From positions 1 through 47,910 of the forward strand of contig PAQH01000047.1 of assembly GCA_002709225.1 (NCBI GenBank): 47,910 bases of DNA. Reading direction: 5' to 3'. The notes beneath the pieces are model-generated. The model ran no database searches and was not told the DNA's origin. It worked only from the letters and a program-made list of their open reading frames with translations. This DNA is from Planctomycetaceae bacterium. Lineage in GTDB: Bacteria > Planctomycetota > Planctomycetia > Pirellulales > Pirellulaceae. The position numbers and the translations under genes are program-made. Below are positions 36,131 to 43,889 of this stretch, in pieces. Position 1 is the stretch's first letter. The number at the start of each line of letters is the position of its first letter.

Positions 36131-37750
36131 CTATTGGACACTGGCAAGACGGTTCCCGGAAGTACCCTCTGTCGTGTCTGTTGTTTCATCCTTGACCAAC
36201 TTGTATTCGATGGCGTCTACCAGGGCCAGCCAGCTGGCTTCGATGATGTTCTCGCTCACACCTACCGTTCCCCACGTTTCCGTCGTGTCGGCGCTTTCGA
36301 TCATCACGCGGATACGGGCGGCGGTGCCGGCCTCCGAGTTCACGACACGGACCTTGTAGTCGACTAGTCGCATTTCCCGCAGGTTGGGGAAGTGGACACT
36401 GAGGGCTTTACGTAAGGCCGCGTCGAGGGCATCGACCGGACCGTCCCCCTCGGCCACTTCGTGTTGTTCACTATCTTCGACACGCACCTTAATCGTTGCT
36501 TCAGTCAGCACCTGGTTGGTTTGGTCGGTACCCACTTCAACGTGGTACTTGATACGTTCAAAGTGCTGCTTGAATGTCCCGGCACAGCGTTTAACCAGCA
36601 GATCGAAGGATGCTCTGGCGGCTTCAAACTGATAGCCGTCGTGTTCCATTTCGACAACGCGTTTGAGGATGCGATCCATCAAGTCGCGGTCGTTTTCCAG
36701 GTTGTTACGGGTTGTCAAGGCGATAATGTTGGAACGTCCCGAGAGTTCACTTACCAGAACACGTCGTTCATTACCGACGCTTTGTGGGTCCATATGTTCG
36801 TAGCTTTTTGTCGCCCGATTGACCGCGTGCACATGCATGCCCCCTTTATGGGCGAACGCGCTTTGTCCCACGAAGGGCTGCTGTGTGCGCAACTGCATGT
36901 TGGCAGTTTCATAGACAAATCGCGACAATTCTGTTAGTTTTTCCAGACGATTTTCCGCGAGTACCTGATAGCCTTGCTTCTTTAGGCCTAGATTGGCAAT
37001 CACAGAAATCAGGTCTGCATTTCCACAGCGTTCACCAAAGCCGTTAATGGTGCCCTGCACATGCAGCGCGCCGGCATCGATTCCGGCGAGCGAGTTGGCA
37101 ACGGCCAGGTCGCAATCATTGTGACAATGGATGCCGACGGGAATTCCCAGCGGCTGCAAGACAGCTCGCGCCGAGCGGGTGATTTGCGTGATCTCTTCTG
37201 GCAGGGTTCCGCCGTTCGTATCGCACATCACGATCAGCTGAGCTCCCGCTCGTGCGGCGACGCGCAGCGTCTCGGCGGCGTAATCCGGATCGTGTTTCCA
37301 GCCGTCGAAACAATGTTCCGCATCGTAGATGACCTCACGTTTTCCCTCCGCGAGGAAGCGAACGCTGTCCGCAATCATTGCCAGGTTTTCTGCGAGTGAC
37401 ACACGCAATACTTCGGTGGCATGAAAAGACCACGTTTTACCCACGACGGTGCAGACCGGAGCGCCTGATGCAAGCAGAGCCTGCATGCCGGGGTCTGCCT
37501 CCGCACTGATTCCTTTACGCCGTGTCATTCCAAAGGCGCAAATCTTGGCGTGTTGAAGGTCCAGTTTGGCGGCCCGTTTGAAGAACTGGACATCTTTTTC
37601 GTTGGAAAGAGGATAGCCCCCCTCGATATAATCGACGCCAATTTCATCCAGGCGTGCTGCGATCTGCAGTTTGTCCTGCAGAGACAAACTGATGCCCTCG
37701 CCCTGGGTCCCGTCCCGAAGTGTCGTATCGTAGATCTGAATGGACTTCAT
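36131..37750 (-). CDS. cimA: Citramalate synthase
   Basis: This 539-residue enzyme condenses pyruvate and acetyl-CoA to (R)-citramalate, the first step of the pyruvate route to isoleucine. The HMGL-like barrel begins IYDTTLRDGTQGEGIS, with the metal-binding Asp and Arg, and has the metal His pair in GIHCHNDCDLAV and the late NGFGERCGNADL. HKGGMHVHAV follows, then the C-terminal LeuA-type regulatory domain from about residue 385 on. Length and the GGYPLSNEKD segment favour citramalate over isopropylmalate synthase. ATG at 37750 is chosen. A leader of about 300 bases with a good promoter precedes it. The C-terminal domain suggests feedback control by isoleucine, as in the family. Confidence 0.92.
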   Translation of the reverse strand: MKSIQIYDTTLRDGTQGEGISLSLQDKLQIAARLDEIGVDYIEGGYPLSNEKDVQFFKRAAKLDLQHAKICAFGMTRRKGISAEADPGMQALLASGAPVCTVVGKTWSFHATEVLRVSLAENLAMIADSVRFLAEGKREVIYDAEHCFDGWKHDPDYAAETLRVAARAGAQLIVMCDTNGGTLPEEITQITRSARAVLQPLGIPVGIHCHNDCDLAVANSLAGIDAGALHVQGTINGFGERCGNADLISVIANLGLKKQGYQVLAENRLEKLTELSRFVYETANMQLRTQQPFVGQSAFAHKGGMHVHAVNRATKSYEHMDPQSVGNERRVLVSELSGRSNIIALTTRNNLENDRDLMDRILKRVVEMEHDGYQFEAARASFDLLVKRCAGTFKQHFERIKYHVEVGTDQTNQVLTEATIKVRVEDSEQHEVAEGDGPVDALDAALRKALSVHFPNLREMRLVDYKVRVVNSEAGTAARIRVMIESADTTETWGTVGVSENIIEASWLALVDAIEYKLVKDETTDTTEGTSGNRLASVQ

Positions 37751-37787
37751 ACAACCGGATTCCAACTGAACCAGAGCAGACAGAATA

Positions 37788-37805
37788 CGGGCGAGGTTAC
37801 GCCCG
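37788..37805 (-). promoter_or_regulatory. Hairpin at the end of the cimA leader reading frame
   Basis: CGGGCG at 37788-37793 and CGCCCG at 37800-37805 form a perfect 6-bp stem with a 6-base loop. The stop codon of the short leader reading frame falls in this loop. The hairpin is 37 bases before the cimA ATG. Only a mixed pyrimidine stretch follows on the RNA strand, so classic termination is not certain. Confidence 0.4.
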
Positions 37806-37886
37806 CTTCGATCGGAGACATCTGATCACCGCGAATACCACAAGAAAACCCCGAAACCGTGGGGCTTCAGGGCTGTTAGTGGGCAT
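37797..37886 (-). promoter_or_regulatory. Possible leader peptide of cimA
   Basis: A 29-codon reading frame lies inside the cimA 5' leader and stops 46 bases before the cimA start. Its second half contains FLVVFAVI, so five of eight residues are Leu, Val or Ile. AGG lies seven bases before its ATG. Short frames arise by chance in GC-rich DNA, and the family control is usually by enzyme feedback, so translation and attenuation are unproven. A larger frame reaching 37991 contains it. Confidence 0.28.
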
Positions 37887-37904
37887 ATTTGACCTGGCGG
37901 CCCT

Positions 37905-37932
37905 GTGCCCCATATTCGGTGCCCCATATTCG
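37905..37932. repeat. Perfect 14-bp tandem duplication in the cimA leader
   Basis: GTGCCCCATATTCG occurs at 37905-37918 and immediately again at 37919-37932 with no mismatch. It lies in the transcribed leader of cimA on the minus strand. The unit is not a multiple of three, so it would shift any reading frame across it. Confidence 0.85.
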
Positions 37933-38032
37933 CAAACGGATTTACCAGCAGAGGATTGCCTGGGCCCGTGTTGCAGTTCAGTCCGCCGCACCCGTTACGT
38001 CAGTTGCCGCCTTGATAGAATGTTCTTGCCGA

Positions 38033-38046
38033 TGACGTGCACGTCA
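38033..38046. promoter_or_regulatory. 14-bp perfect palindrome at the cimA transcription start (operator-like)
   Basis: TGACGTGCACGTCA reads the same on both strands. It lies about 8 to 21 bases after the predicted cimA transcription start, a position where a bound dimeric regulator would block transcription. I do not recognise the cognate regulator, and no regulator gene is adjacent. Confidence 0.5.
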
Positions 38047-38060
38047 ATTCGACCAATTTC

Positions 38061-38089
38061 AGAATAAGTCTTGCCCGTCAGCGTGTCAA
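38061..38089 (-). promoter_or_regulatory. cimA: Sigma70-type promoter of cimA
   Basis: On the minus strand a perfect TTGACA (38084-38089) and TATTCT (38061-38066) are separated by 17 bases. Transcription would start near 38054, about 300 bases before the cimA ATG, giving an unusually long leader. A tandem 22-bp duplication abuts the -35 box upstream. Confidence 0.6.
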
Positions 38090-38133
38090 CTCGCGGCGCC
38101 TTGTCAGGATGCTCGCGGCGCCTTGCCAGGATG
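38090..38133. repeat. 22-bp tandem duplication between the cimA and thiF-like promoters
   Basis: The unit beginning CTCGCGGCGCCTTG occurs at 38090-38111 and 38112-38133 with one mismatch (TTGTCA in the first, TTGCCA in the second). Each copy has the palindrome GGCGCC. The 22-base period is about two DNA turns, and the block abuts the cimA -35 box on one side and contains the likely -35 box of the divergent gene. Confidence 0.85.
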
Positions 38134-38152
38134 AATGTCCCTGGCCTACGAT
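38123..38152 (+). promoter_or_regulatory. Possible promoter of the ThiF/MoeB-like gene
   Basis: TTGCCA at 38123-38128 and TACGAT at 38147-38152 are separated by 18 bases; transcription would start near 38159, 33 bases before the ATG. The -35 box lies inside the second copy of the 22-bp duplication. Confidence 0.35.
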
Positions 38153-38191
38153 CAGCAGACTGCGTTCCTCCTTTTCATCGTGGCCTGACAG

Positions 38192-39223
38192 ATGACAGAA
38201 CTCGACCGGTACGTCCGTCAGATGCGTTATCCACCGTTTGGCGAGCAGGGGCAACGTAACCTGCTCGCCAGTCGTGCGTTGATCTGTGGTTGTGGAGCTC
38301 TCGGGTCGGTGTTGGCCAATACGCTGGCCCGCGCCGGTGTGGGATCTCTCAGGCTGGTCGACCGGGATTTTCTGGAGACGAATAACCTCCAACGTCAGGT
38401 GTTGTACGACGAGGCAGACGTGGCTGCGGGCGTTCCTAAGGCGGTGGCTGCGGCGACGCGTTTGCGACAGATCAACTCGCAAATCGATATCGAAGAGGTT
38501 GTCGCCGACGTAGATCACGTGACGTTGCCCGGATTGCTCGAGGGTGTCGATTTGATGCTCGACGGTACCGACAATTTTGAGACACGTTATTTACTGAACG
38601 ATGCTGCGGTCCATTACGGTATTCCCTGGGTCTATGGAGGGTGCCTGGGAGCCGAAGGGAAAACGATGACGGTGATTCCGGGCGTTACCCCTTGCATGCG
38701 TTGTGTTTTCCAGGAAGCGCCGCCACCGGGGACCACGGCAACCTGTGATTCGGCGGGTATACTGAGTCCGATTATTAATGTTATCGCTTCGATCCAGGCG
38801 ATGGAGGGTCTGAAAATACTGAGCGGCAATCGCGACGCGATCAGCCGTGTCTTGACAGTATTCGAGTTGTGGGACAACCGGATTCTGCAGATTAAGTTGG
38901 ATGGAATTCAGGAGGAAAAAACTTGTCCTACCTGTCAACAAAGGGAATTTCCCTGGCTGCGTGGTGAACGGGGCAGTCATACGGCCATTTTGTGCGGTCG
39001 TAACGCGGTGCAATTGACATTTCCTGAGCGTCCTGGATTGTCGCTGGAGTCGTTGGCCGAACAGTTACAGGGGGTCGGACAGGTGACGCGGAATCGTTAT
39101 TTGCTCAGACTGGTGGTAGAGGGTTACCAAATCACGGTGTTTCCAGATGGTCGAGCAATTATCGGGGGGACCGAGGAGATCGCAGAAGCTCGGACCGTGT
39201 ATGCGCGCTACATTGGCAGTTAA
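38192..39223 (+). CDS. ThiF/MoeB/HesA-family adenylyltransferase
   Basis: This 343-residue E1-like enzyme activates the C-terminal Gly of a ubiquitin-like sulfur carrier (ThiS or MoaD type) with ATP. It starts DRYVRQMRYPPFGEQGQ, has the nucleotide loop CGCGALGS, the ETNNLQRQVLY segment with the adenylation Arg, and two CxxC pairs (CMRC and CPTC) for structural zinc. The Cys in ATCDSAG lies at the usual place of the catalytic or conserved Cys. After the second CxxC, about 90 further residues (SHTAILCGRNAVQ to ARYIGS) form an extra C-terminal domain found in some ThiF-like proteins. No ThiS or MoaD gene is nearby. No Shine-Dalgarno precedes the ATG. Confidence 0.88.
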   Translation: MTELDRYVRQMRYPPFGEQGQRNLLASRALICGCGALGSVLANTLARAGVGSLRLVDRDFLETNNLQRQVLYDEADVAAGVPKAVAAATRLRQINSQIDIEEVVADVDHVTLPGLLEGVDLMLDGTDNFETRYLLNDAAVHYGIPWVYGGCLGAEGKTMTVIPGVTPCMRCVFQEAPPPGTTATCDSAGILSPIINVIASIQAMEGLKILSGNRDAISRVLTVFELWDNRILQIKLDGIQEEKTCPTCQQREFPWLRGERGSHTAILCGRNAVQLTFPERPGLSLESLAEQLQGVGQVTRNRYLLRLVVEGYQITVFPDGRAIIGGTEEIAEARTVYARYIGS

Positions 39224-39368
39224 GTGCTCCGCTACCGGCCGATAGGGCGGCGGCGCGCTAGGGCCCGCTGGAGCAAACGGCTATACTGATGATATCCACT
39301 TGCGGGAGAGATTCGATCGGGCGCTGCCTGACCCGCGGGTCCCTTGGTTTGAAGGTGGGGTAAAGGCG

Positions 39369-40460
39369 ATGGCAACAGGAATACCGAAACTGCGATTGGC
39401 TTGGTGCGTGGTCCTGGGGGTCTCGGTCATCGAGGCGCAGGTCGATGCAGCGCCATTCGTACCCGAGCGAAATGCACAGTGCATTGCTGTGTCGGCTGAT
39501 GGGTTGCTGGTCGCGACGGCCAAGTCGGGTATGTCGAATTCAGAGTTTCCGCCTCGTCCCCACCCAACCGTGCGCAAGTGTGGTTTGATCCAGATCTGGG
39601 ATGCTCGGACCGGGCAAATGCTCCAACGGCTGCAGTCGTTTGGAGACTTTACGAACCTGCGTTTTTCACCCGATGGGAAACACCTCGCTTCATGCCGTTT
39701 GTTCACTCCAGGCGGCGGTTTGGAGTTGAGCGAGGTTAGGCTGTGGGATGTGGCGACCGGTAAGTCGTTACGTCAGTTTAATCGTTGCCATGCTTTTTCG
39801 TTTTCACCGGATGGTGGTGAAATCGCGGTACTCAGCCGGACCAAGTGCGTGATTTATGAGTCTGAGTCGTACACCAAGTTGCGACGCTGTGATCCACTCG
39901 GTAAAGCAGTTGCGGTAGAGTACTCCTTCGATGGCCGCCACTTGTTGGGCATCCGTGAACAGCAGGGACGCTTTCAGGTGGTGATGTGTGACCCGCAGAC
40001 CGGAGCGTTGCAGCGGGCTTCTATGGACTTTGCCGAACCGTTTTACACGTTGGCTATGTCACCGGACAATATCGCGTTTGCGACGGGACACAAAGGTGGT
40101 GTGGTCTTGCACTGGAACTTGGAGTCGCTGGTTCCAGTCGCCCAGTTTCGCACCCTGGACAAGAATATTCAGCACCCCTTTTTTTCTCCCGATGGTCAGA
40201 CCCTGGCTGCCGGTAGCCAACGTACTGGAGATGTCGAGTTTTGGGATTTGACGACTGGCCGGCAGCTGTACCGGTACACTTTTGCCCGCGGGACGATGCG
40301 TACCTATCACCCTCGCGATCCAGAGGAACGCATTTGTCCTGAGAGAGATCCACCCCGGTTTTTGTTTATGCCGGATGGTGGAACGTTCATTGCCGGTTGT
40401 TACGGTGGTATGATTCGGGTGGTGGCCAATGGGCAGGAAGTCAAACGTTTTGGTTATTAG
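39369..40460 (+). CDS. Exported WD40-repeat protein
   Basis: This 363-residue protein has a signal peptide (LRLAWCVVLGVSVIEAQVDA) and at least six WD40-like blades marked by SPDGKHLAS, SPDGGEIAV, SFDGRHLLG, SPDNIAFATGH, SPDGQTLAAGS and MPDGGTFIAG, with WD ends such as LWDVATG and FWDLTTG. It forms a beta-propeller outside the membrane, probably for protein binding. No catalytic motif is present. ATG at 39369 fits the signal peptide; the open frame to 39300 lacks it. It is followed after 137 bases by the DNA methyltransferase gene; no link between them is evident. Confidence 0.87.
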   Translation: MATGIPKLRLAWCVVLGVSVIEAQVDAAPFVPERNAQCIAVSADGLLVATAKSGMSNSEFPPRPHPTVRKCGLIQIWDARTGQMLQRLQSFGDFTNLRFSPDGKHLASCRLFTPGGGLELSEVRLWDVATGKSLRQFNRCHAFSFSPDGGEIAVLSRTKCVIYESESYTKLRRCDPLGKAVAVEYSFDGRHLLGIREQQGRFQVVMCDPQTGALQRASMDFAEPFYTLAMSPDNIAFATGHKGGVVLHWNLESLVPVAQFRTLDKNIQHPFFSPDGQTLAAGSQRTGDVEFWDLTTGRQLYRYTFARGTMRTYHPRDPEERICPERDPPRFLFMPDGGTFIAGCYGGMIRVVANGQEVKRFGY

Positions 40461-40548
40461 GCTACGGAACCAGCCATGTCCTGGCCACGGATCGTCTGGC
40501 GTCGCGTGAATGCGGCGTGGAAGTGAAGCGGCGGGGTAAACTCTCGGC

Positions 40549-40572
40549 GGGCTGCCACTGAGTTGACAGCCC
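40549..40572. repeat. Inverted repeat before the DNA methyltransferase gene
   Basis: GGGCTG at 40549-40554 and CAGCCC at 40567-40572 form a 6-bp stem with a 12-base loop, 26 bases before the GTG start of the methyltransferase gene. It could end the WD40 transcript or sit in the leader of the next gene. Evidence is weak. Confidence 0.25.
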
Positions 40573-40597
40573 CCCGATACCGCGAGGCAGACCTGCG

Positions 40598-43420
40598 GTG
40601 GTCAGGAAGACGCATACCGAGTGGCGCGACCTGCTGGATTTGACTGCGGCCGCAGAGACCCAGATCGCCAGTGAGTTGCCCCGGCTGACCGCCGCGTCAC
40701 CCTTGTGGTTATTGCAGGCGAGGTTGGTGAGGCACCTTTCTCCCGCTGCTGCGAATCGGCAGCTGGCGCAGGCATTGATCTGTGGCCGCATGGCCTGGTA
40801 CCTGGCAGGGCGCCGTTTTCAGGAGACACGGATTCCCAACTGGTTGCTGGGGCAGGCGGACCCGGCCGTGGCGACCATCTTTGAGGCGGTATTTCAGCCG
40901 GCGCAGGCTTCCTGGTTGCGGGAGGTGCTGGACGTACCCGCTTGGGACCGCATCTGCGAACGCTGGGCAGGGAATACAGCCGAGACATTGCCAAGCATGT
41001 CTGGTCTGGAGAAGTTCGATTTTCTCGAGTCGTTTCTCAGCCAGGTCGCGGCCCAGGATCGTAGTCGCCGCGGCGTTTACTATACGGCCTGGACACTTGC
41101 CCGGTTCATGGTAGATGCCGTGGATCAGTCGCTTCGCCAGGAGTTCGATTTGCGCAGTGGCCTGGCGAGTTGCCAGAGCTGGCAGTCGGTGGTGGGAGCA
41201 AGCATGCCGTCTGTTCTGATGTCGCCGGATTCCCAGCGCCCCTTTGTAAGGGTGCTTGATCCGGCATGTGGTACAGGCGTGTTTTTACGTGCGGTGATTG
41301 CTCGCATTCACGCGAATTGGCAGGCGGATTTCCGCAGCGGCACGATGAATGCACGGTCCTGCCGGGAAGCCTGGAATGCGTATGTGACCGATCAACTGCT
41401 ACCGCGATTGACGGGCGTCGACTGGATGTTGCCTGCGGTGGTGGTGGCCCAGATCGGACTGGCTTGCCAATTGGAGCAAACGGGTTTTGAGTTTCAGCGG
41501 CCAGGGTGTCTGCAGATTTCCGTCGGTAATAGTCTGGCTGAGCCCGGCATCACTTCGTACCCGGCGGCTGGCGGCGAACACAAGGGGTCTTCGACAGGGG
41601 AAGGGTTGGCAACGCCATACACGGTGGTCGTGGGGAACCCACCCTGGGCGGCCCTGTCGACGAACCGCAACGCCTGGACCGATCAACTCTTGCATGGGCG
41701 CGTGGAGGATGCGCCCGCTGACTACTTTGCGATCGATGGTCGCCCGCTGGCAGAGCGCAAGTTGTGGCTACACGACGATTATGTCAAGTTCTTCCGCTTG
41801 GCGCACTGGAATGTCGAACGGGCGACGACCGGTCTGGTGGCTCTGGTGACGAATCATGGTTACCTCGAGAACGCCACATTTCGCGGGATGCGGCATGCGC
41901 TGTCCGCAACCTTTTCGCGGATTTCACTGCTCGATCTGCATGGGAATCGCAAGAGCCGTGAACGCCCGCCGCCCGGTGTTTCAGACCAGAATCTGTTTGG
42001 AATCGATCAGGGGGTCGCGGTCGGTCTCCTGCGGCGGTTGCCAGGTCCACATCAGCAGGCAGAGAGTGTTCGTTACAGTGAGCTTTGGGGACAGCGTGAA
42101 GACAAAATCTCTCGCCTGGCGGAGACACCATGGAGTGAGCTTCCCGCACAATCGGTTGCATTACAGTCTCCCTACTATTTTTTTTCACCGCGTGTTCAGC
42201 CGCCGGTCTCGCTCGCGGAAAGCAGTTTTCGGCTGCCCGACATCATGCCGCTACACAGTACTGCTCCCATCACCGCCCGTGACGGATTTGTGGTGGCGCT
42301 GACCGACGAGGAACTCGAGTCTCGATTTGCAGACTTCCGAGACTTGAATATCCCAGATGATCAGATTCGAGAAGCGTATTTCAGGAAGACCCGTTCGGCG
42401 CGTTACCCTCCTGGAGACACGCGCAGTTGGAAGCTGCCACAGGCCCGCCGGTGTCTGGCCGCTGATGAAGCCTGGCGCAGTCGGATTCAGGATTGCTGCT
42501 ACCGGCCTTTCGATCGTCGTCGCGTCTACTGGTCAGAAACGATGGTGGATTGGCCTCGCACGGCGGTCATGCGGCACCTTGTCCACGGACAAAACCTGGT
42601 GTTGATCACGCGCCGGCAGATGCTGCCCAGTCAGCCCTGCAATTTTTTCTGGGTGGCGGATCGAATTGTTCTGGATGGAGTGATCCGTTCGGATAATCGG
42701 GGGGGGGAATCGGTGTTTCCTCTTTGGGTCTATGGTTATGACGAAAACGGGACGGCCACTGGAGAACGCGCGTTGAATTTTAGCGAACCCTTTCTGGCAG
42801 CGATGGAGGAGGCCACCGGGACAGCGCTGTGCGGTGTACAGCGGTCTGCGGCCGAGACCGAGCAAAAGGGGCGGGAATTGCTCGGTTACTTGTATGGTTT
42901 GTTTCATGCCTCGATCTATCGGGAACGTTATGCGACCACGTTGTGCGTCGACTTTCCCCCGGTACTGATACCGGCATCCGCTGCCCTCTACCGTCGACTG
43001 AGCCAGCTGGGACGTAACCTCGTCAAGTGCCATCTGGGCCACGATCTTTCGGGCACCGGTCCCCAGGAGCAGACGCCGGGGCCGCGTTGGAGTGTGCCGG
43101 CAGACGATCCGTTGATCGCCGGCGGCTATCCGCGCTGGCAGGATAAGTCCGTCTATGTGAGCCCGGAGGCGTGCTGCCGGCAGGTACCCCTCGAGGCCTG
43201 GGAATTGCGGGTAGGCTCCTACCAACCGTGTCGTAAGTGGTTGTGGGATCGCCGGGGCCAGCGGCTCTCCGAGGTCGATCGCGCGCATTACCTGGAGTTG
43301 GTGCGCGGTGCGGCCCAAACAGTTACAACAATCAGGGCCATTGATCGGTTGTTTGTCGAGACAGGTGGTTGGGAGCGCGCGTTTCGTTTGAATTCAGAGC
43401 CTGTTCTGGAGGCAGGGTGA
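40598..43420 (+). CDS. Type ISP-like adenine-specific DNA methyltransferase without nuclease or helicase
   Basis: This 940-residue protein has an N-terminal helical region (1-150), then GVYYTAWTLARFMV at 159-172, the AdoMet motif DPACGTG at 221-227 and the catalytic motif NPPW at 347-350, which marks N6-adenine methylation. The parts KLWLHDDYVKFFRLAHW and VTNHGYLENATFRGMRHAL (417-434), and YRPFDRRRVYW with WPRTAVMRHL (635-660), match the methyltransferase and target-recognition parts of Type ISP (LlaGI/LlaBIII) enzymes as I know them. Those are about 1600 residues because of an N-terminal Mrr-like nuclease and SF2 helicase, both absent here. The start is GTG at 40598. A solo enzyme would methylate without cutting unless partners lie elsewhere. 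Confidence 0.87.
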   Translation: MVRKTHTEWRDLLDLTAAAETQIASELPRLTAASPLWLLQARLVRHLSPAAANRQLAQALICGRMAWYLAGRRFQETRIPNWLLGQADPAVATIFEAVFQPAQASWLREVLDVPAWDRICERWAGNTAETLPSMSGLEKFDFLESFLSQVAAQDRSRRGVYYTAWTLARFMVDAVDQSLRQEFDLRSGLASCQSWQSVVGASMPSVLMSPDSQRPFVRVLDPACGTGVFLRAVIARIHANWQADFRSGTMNARSCREAWNAYVTDQLLPRLTGVDWMLPAVVVAQIGLACQLEQTGFEFQRPGCLQISVGNSLAEPGITSYPAAGGEHKGSSTGEGLATPYTVVVGNPPWAALSTNRNAWTDQLLHGRVEDAPADYFAIDGRPLAERKLWLHDDYVKFFRLAHWNVERATTGLVALVTNHGYLENATFRGMRHALSATFSRISLLDLHGNRKSRERPPPGVSDQNLFGIDQGVAVGLLRRLPGPHQQAESVRYSELWGQREDKISRLAETPWSELPAQSVALQSPYYFFSPRVQPPVSLAESSFRLPDIMPLHSTAPITARDGFVVALTDEELESRFADFRDLNIPDDQIREAYFRKTRSARYPPGDTRSWKLPQARRCLAADEAWRSRIQDCCYRPFDRRRVYWSETMVDWPRTAVMRHLVHGQNLVLITRRQMLPSQPCNFFWVADRIVLDGVIRSDNRGGESVFPLWVYGYDENGTATGERALNFSEPFLAAMEEATGTALCGVQRSAAETEQKGRELLGYLYGLFHASIYRERYATTLCVDFPPVLIPASAALYRRLSQLGRNLVKCHLGHDLSGTGPQEQTPGPRWSVPADDPLIAGGYPRWQDKSVYVSPEACCRQVPLEAWELRVGSYQPCRKWLWDRRGQRLSEVDRAHYLELVRGAAQTVTTIRAIDRLFVETGGWERAFRLNSEPVLEAG

Positions 43421-43508
43421 GGTAGGGGAACGTCGGGCGGACTCGCCGTAGCGTCCCGTCCGCAGTGGTGTAGAGATGGTGGCAAGACCCGTTTGAGGAG
43501 CATATGCG

Positions 43509-43805
43509 ATGACCGACCCGATGTTGATCGCGGCCTTGGTATTGGGATTACCGGGTGGTTTGTTATTGGTCTCTGGCTGCGCCGTGTTGTTGCTGTCCTG
43601 GTCGCGTGGCCGGGTGGTGCCGCGTTTCGTTGCGGTTAGTCTGGCACTAGGCGTAGCGAGCGCGCTGGGGGCGGGACTCGCCCTGAACAGCGTTGCTTCC
43701 AGGCCGCACGAAAAAACAGACCATGAAAAGGCGATGGACCAGAAAGCGACGGAGGCGCTTGAAGTCGATTTGGATCTGGGCGGTTTGGACGACCTGGATT
43801 CTTAG
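43509..43805 (+). CDS. Small membrane protein with two helices
   Basis: This 98-residue protein has two hydrophobic helices (about residues 5-28 and 37-58, the latter FVAVSLALGVASALGAGLAL) and an acidic C-terminal tail ending in alternating Asp/Leu/Gly (DLDLGGLDDLDS). GAGGAG lies nine bases before the ATG, which supports real translation. I do not recognise the family. It follows the methyltransferase gene by 88 bases on the same strand. Confidence 0.7.
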   Translation: MTDPMLIAALVLGLPGGLLLVSGCAVLLLSWSRGRVVPRFVAVSLALGVASALGAGLALNSVASRPHEKTDHEKAMDQKATEALEVDLDLGGLDDLDS

Positions 43806-43825
43806 TCGCGTGTGCCCGTTACCCC

Positions 43826-43855
43826 AAAAAAATGGGCCGCCCCAGAGGCGGCCCA
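43826..43855 (-). terminator. Factor-independent terminator of the oxidoreductase gene
   Basis: TGGGCCGCC at 43833-43841 and GGCGGCCCA at 43847-43855 form a perfect 9-bp GC-rich stem with a 5-base loop. On the minus strand the stem is followed by seven T (43826-43832). It begins 35 bases after the stop of the minus-strand oxidoreductase gene. It may also stop transcripts of the small membrane protein gene from the other side, though no T run follows on that strand. Confidence 0.88.
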
Positions 43856-43889
43856 GCTGTTGCCGGTGTTCCTTGCGCTCGTCGCGCTC

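Noticed and set aside
36461..36937. 158-codon open frame antisense to cimA
   Set aside because: Shadow of the citramalate synthase frame.
40598..43420. Complete Type ISP restriction-modification enzyme
   Set aside because: The N-terminal nuclease and helicase are missing, and the upstream gene is an exported WD40 protein.
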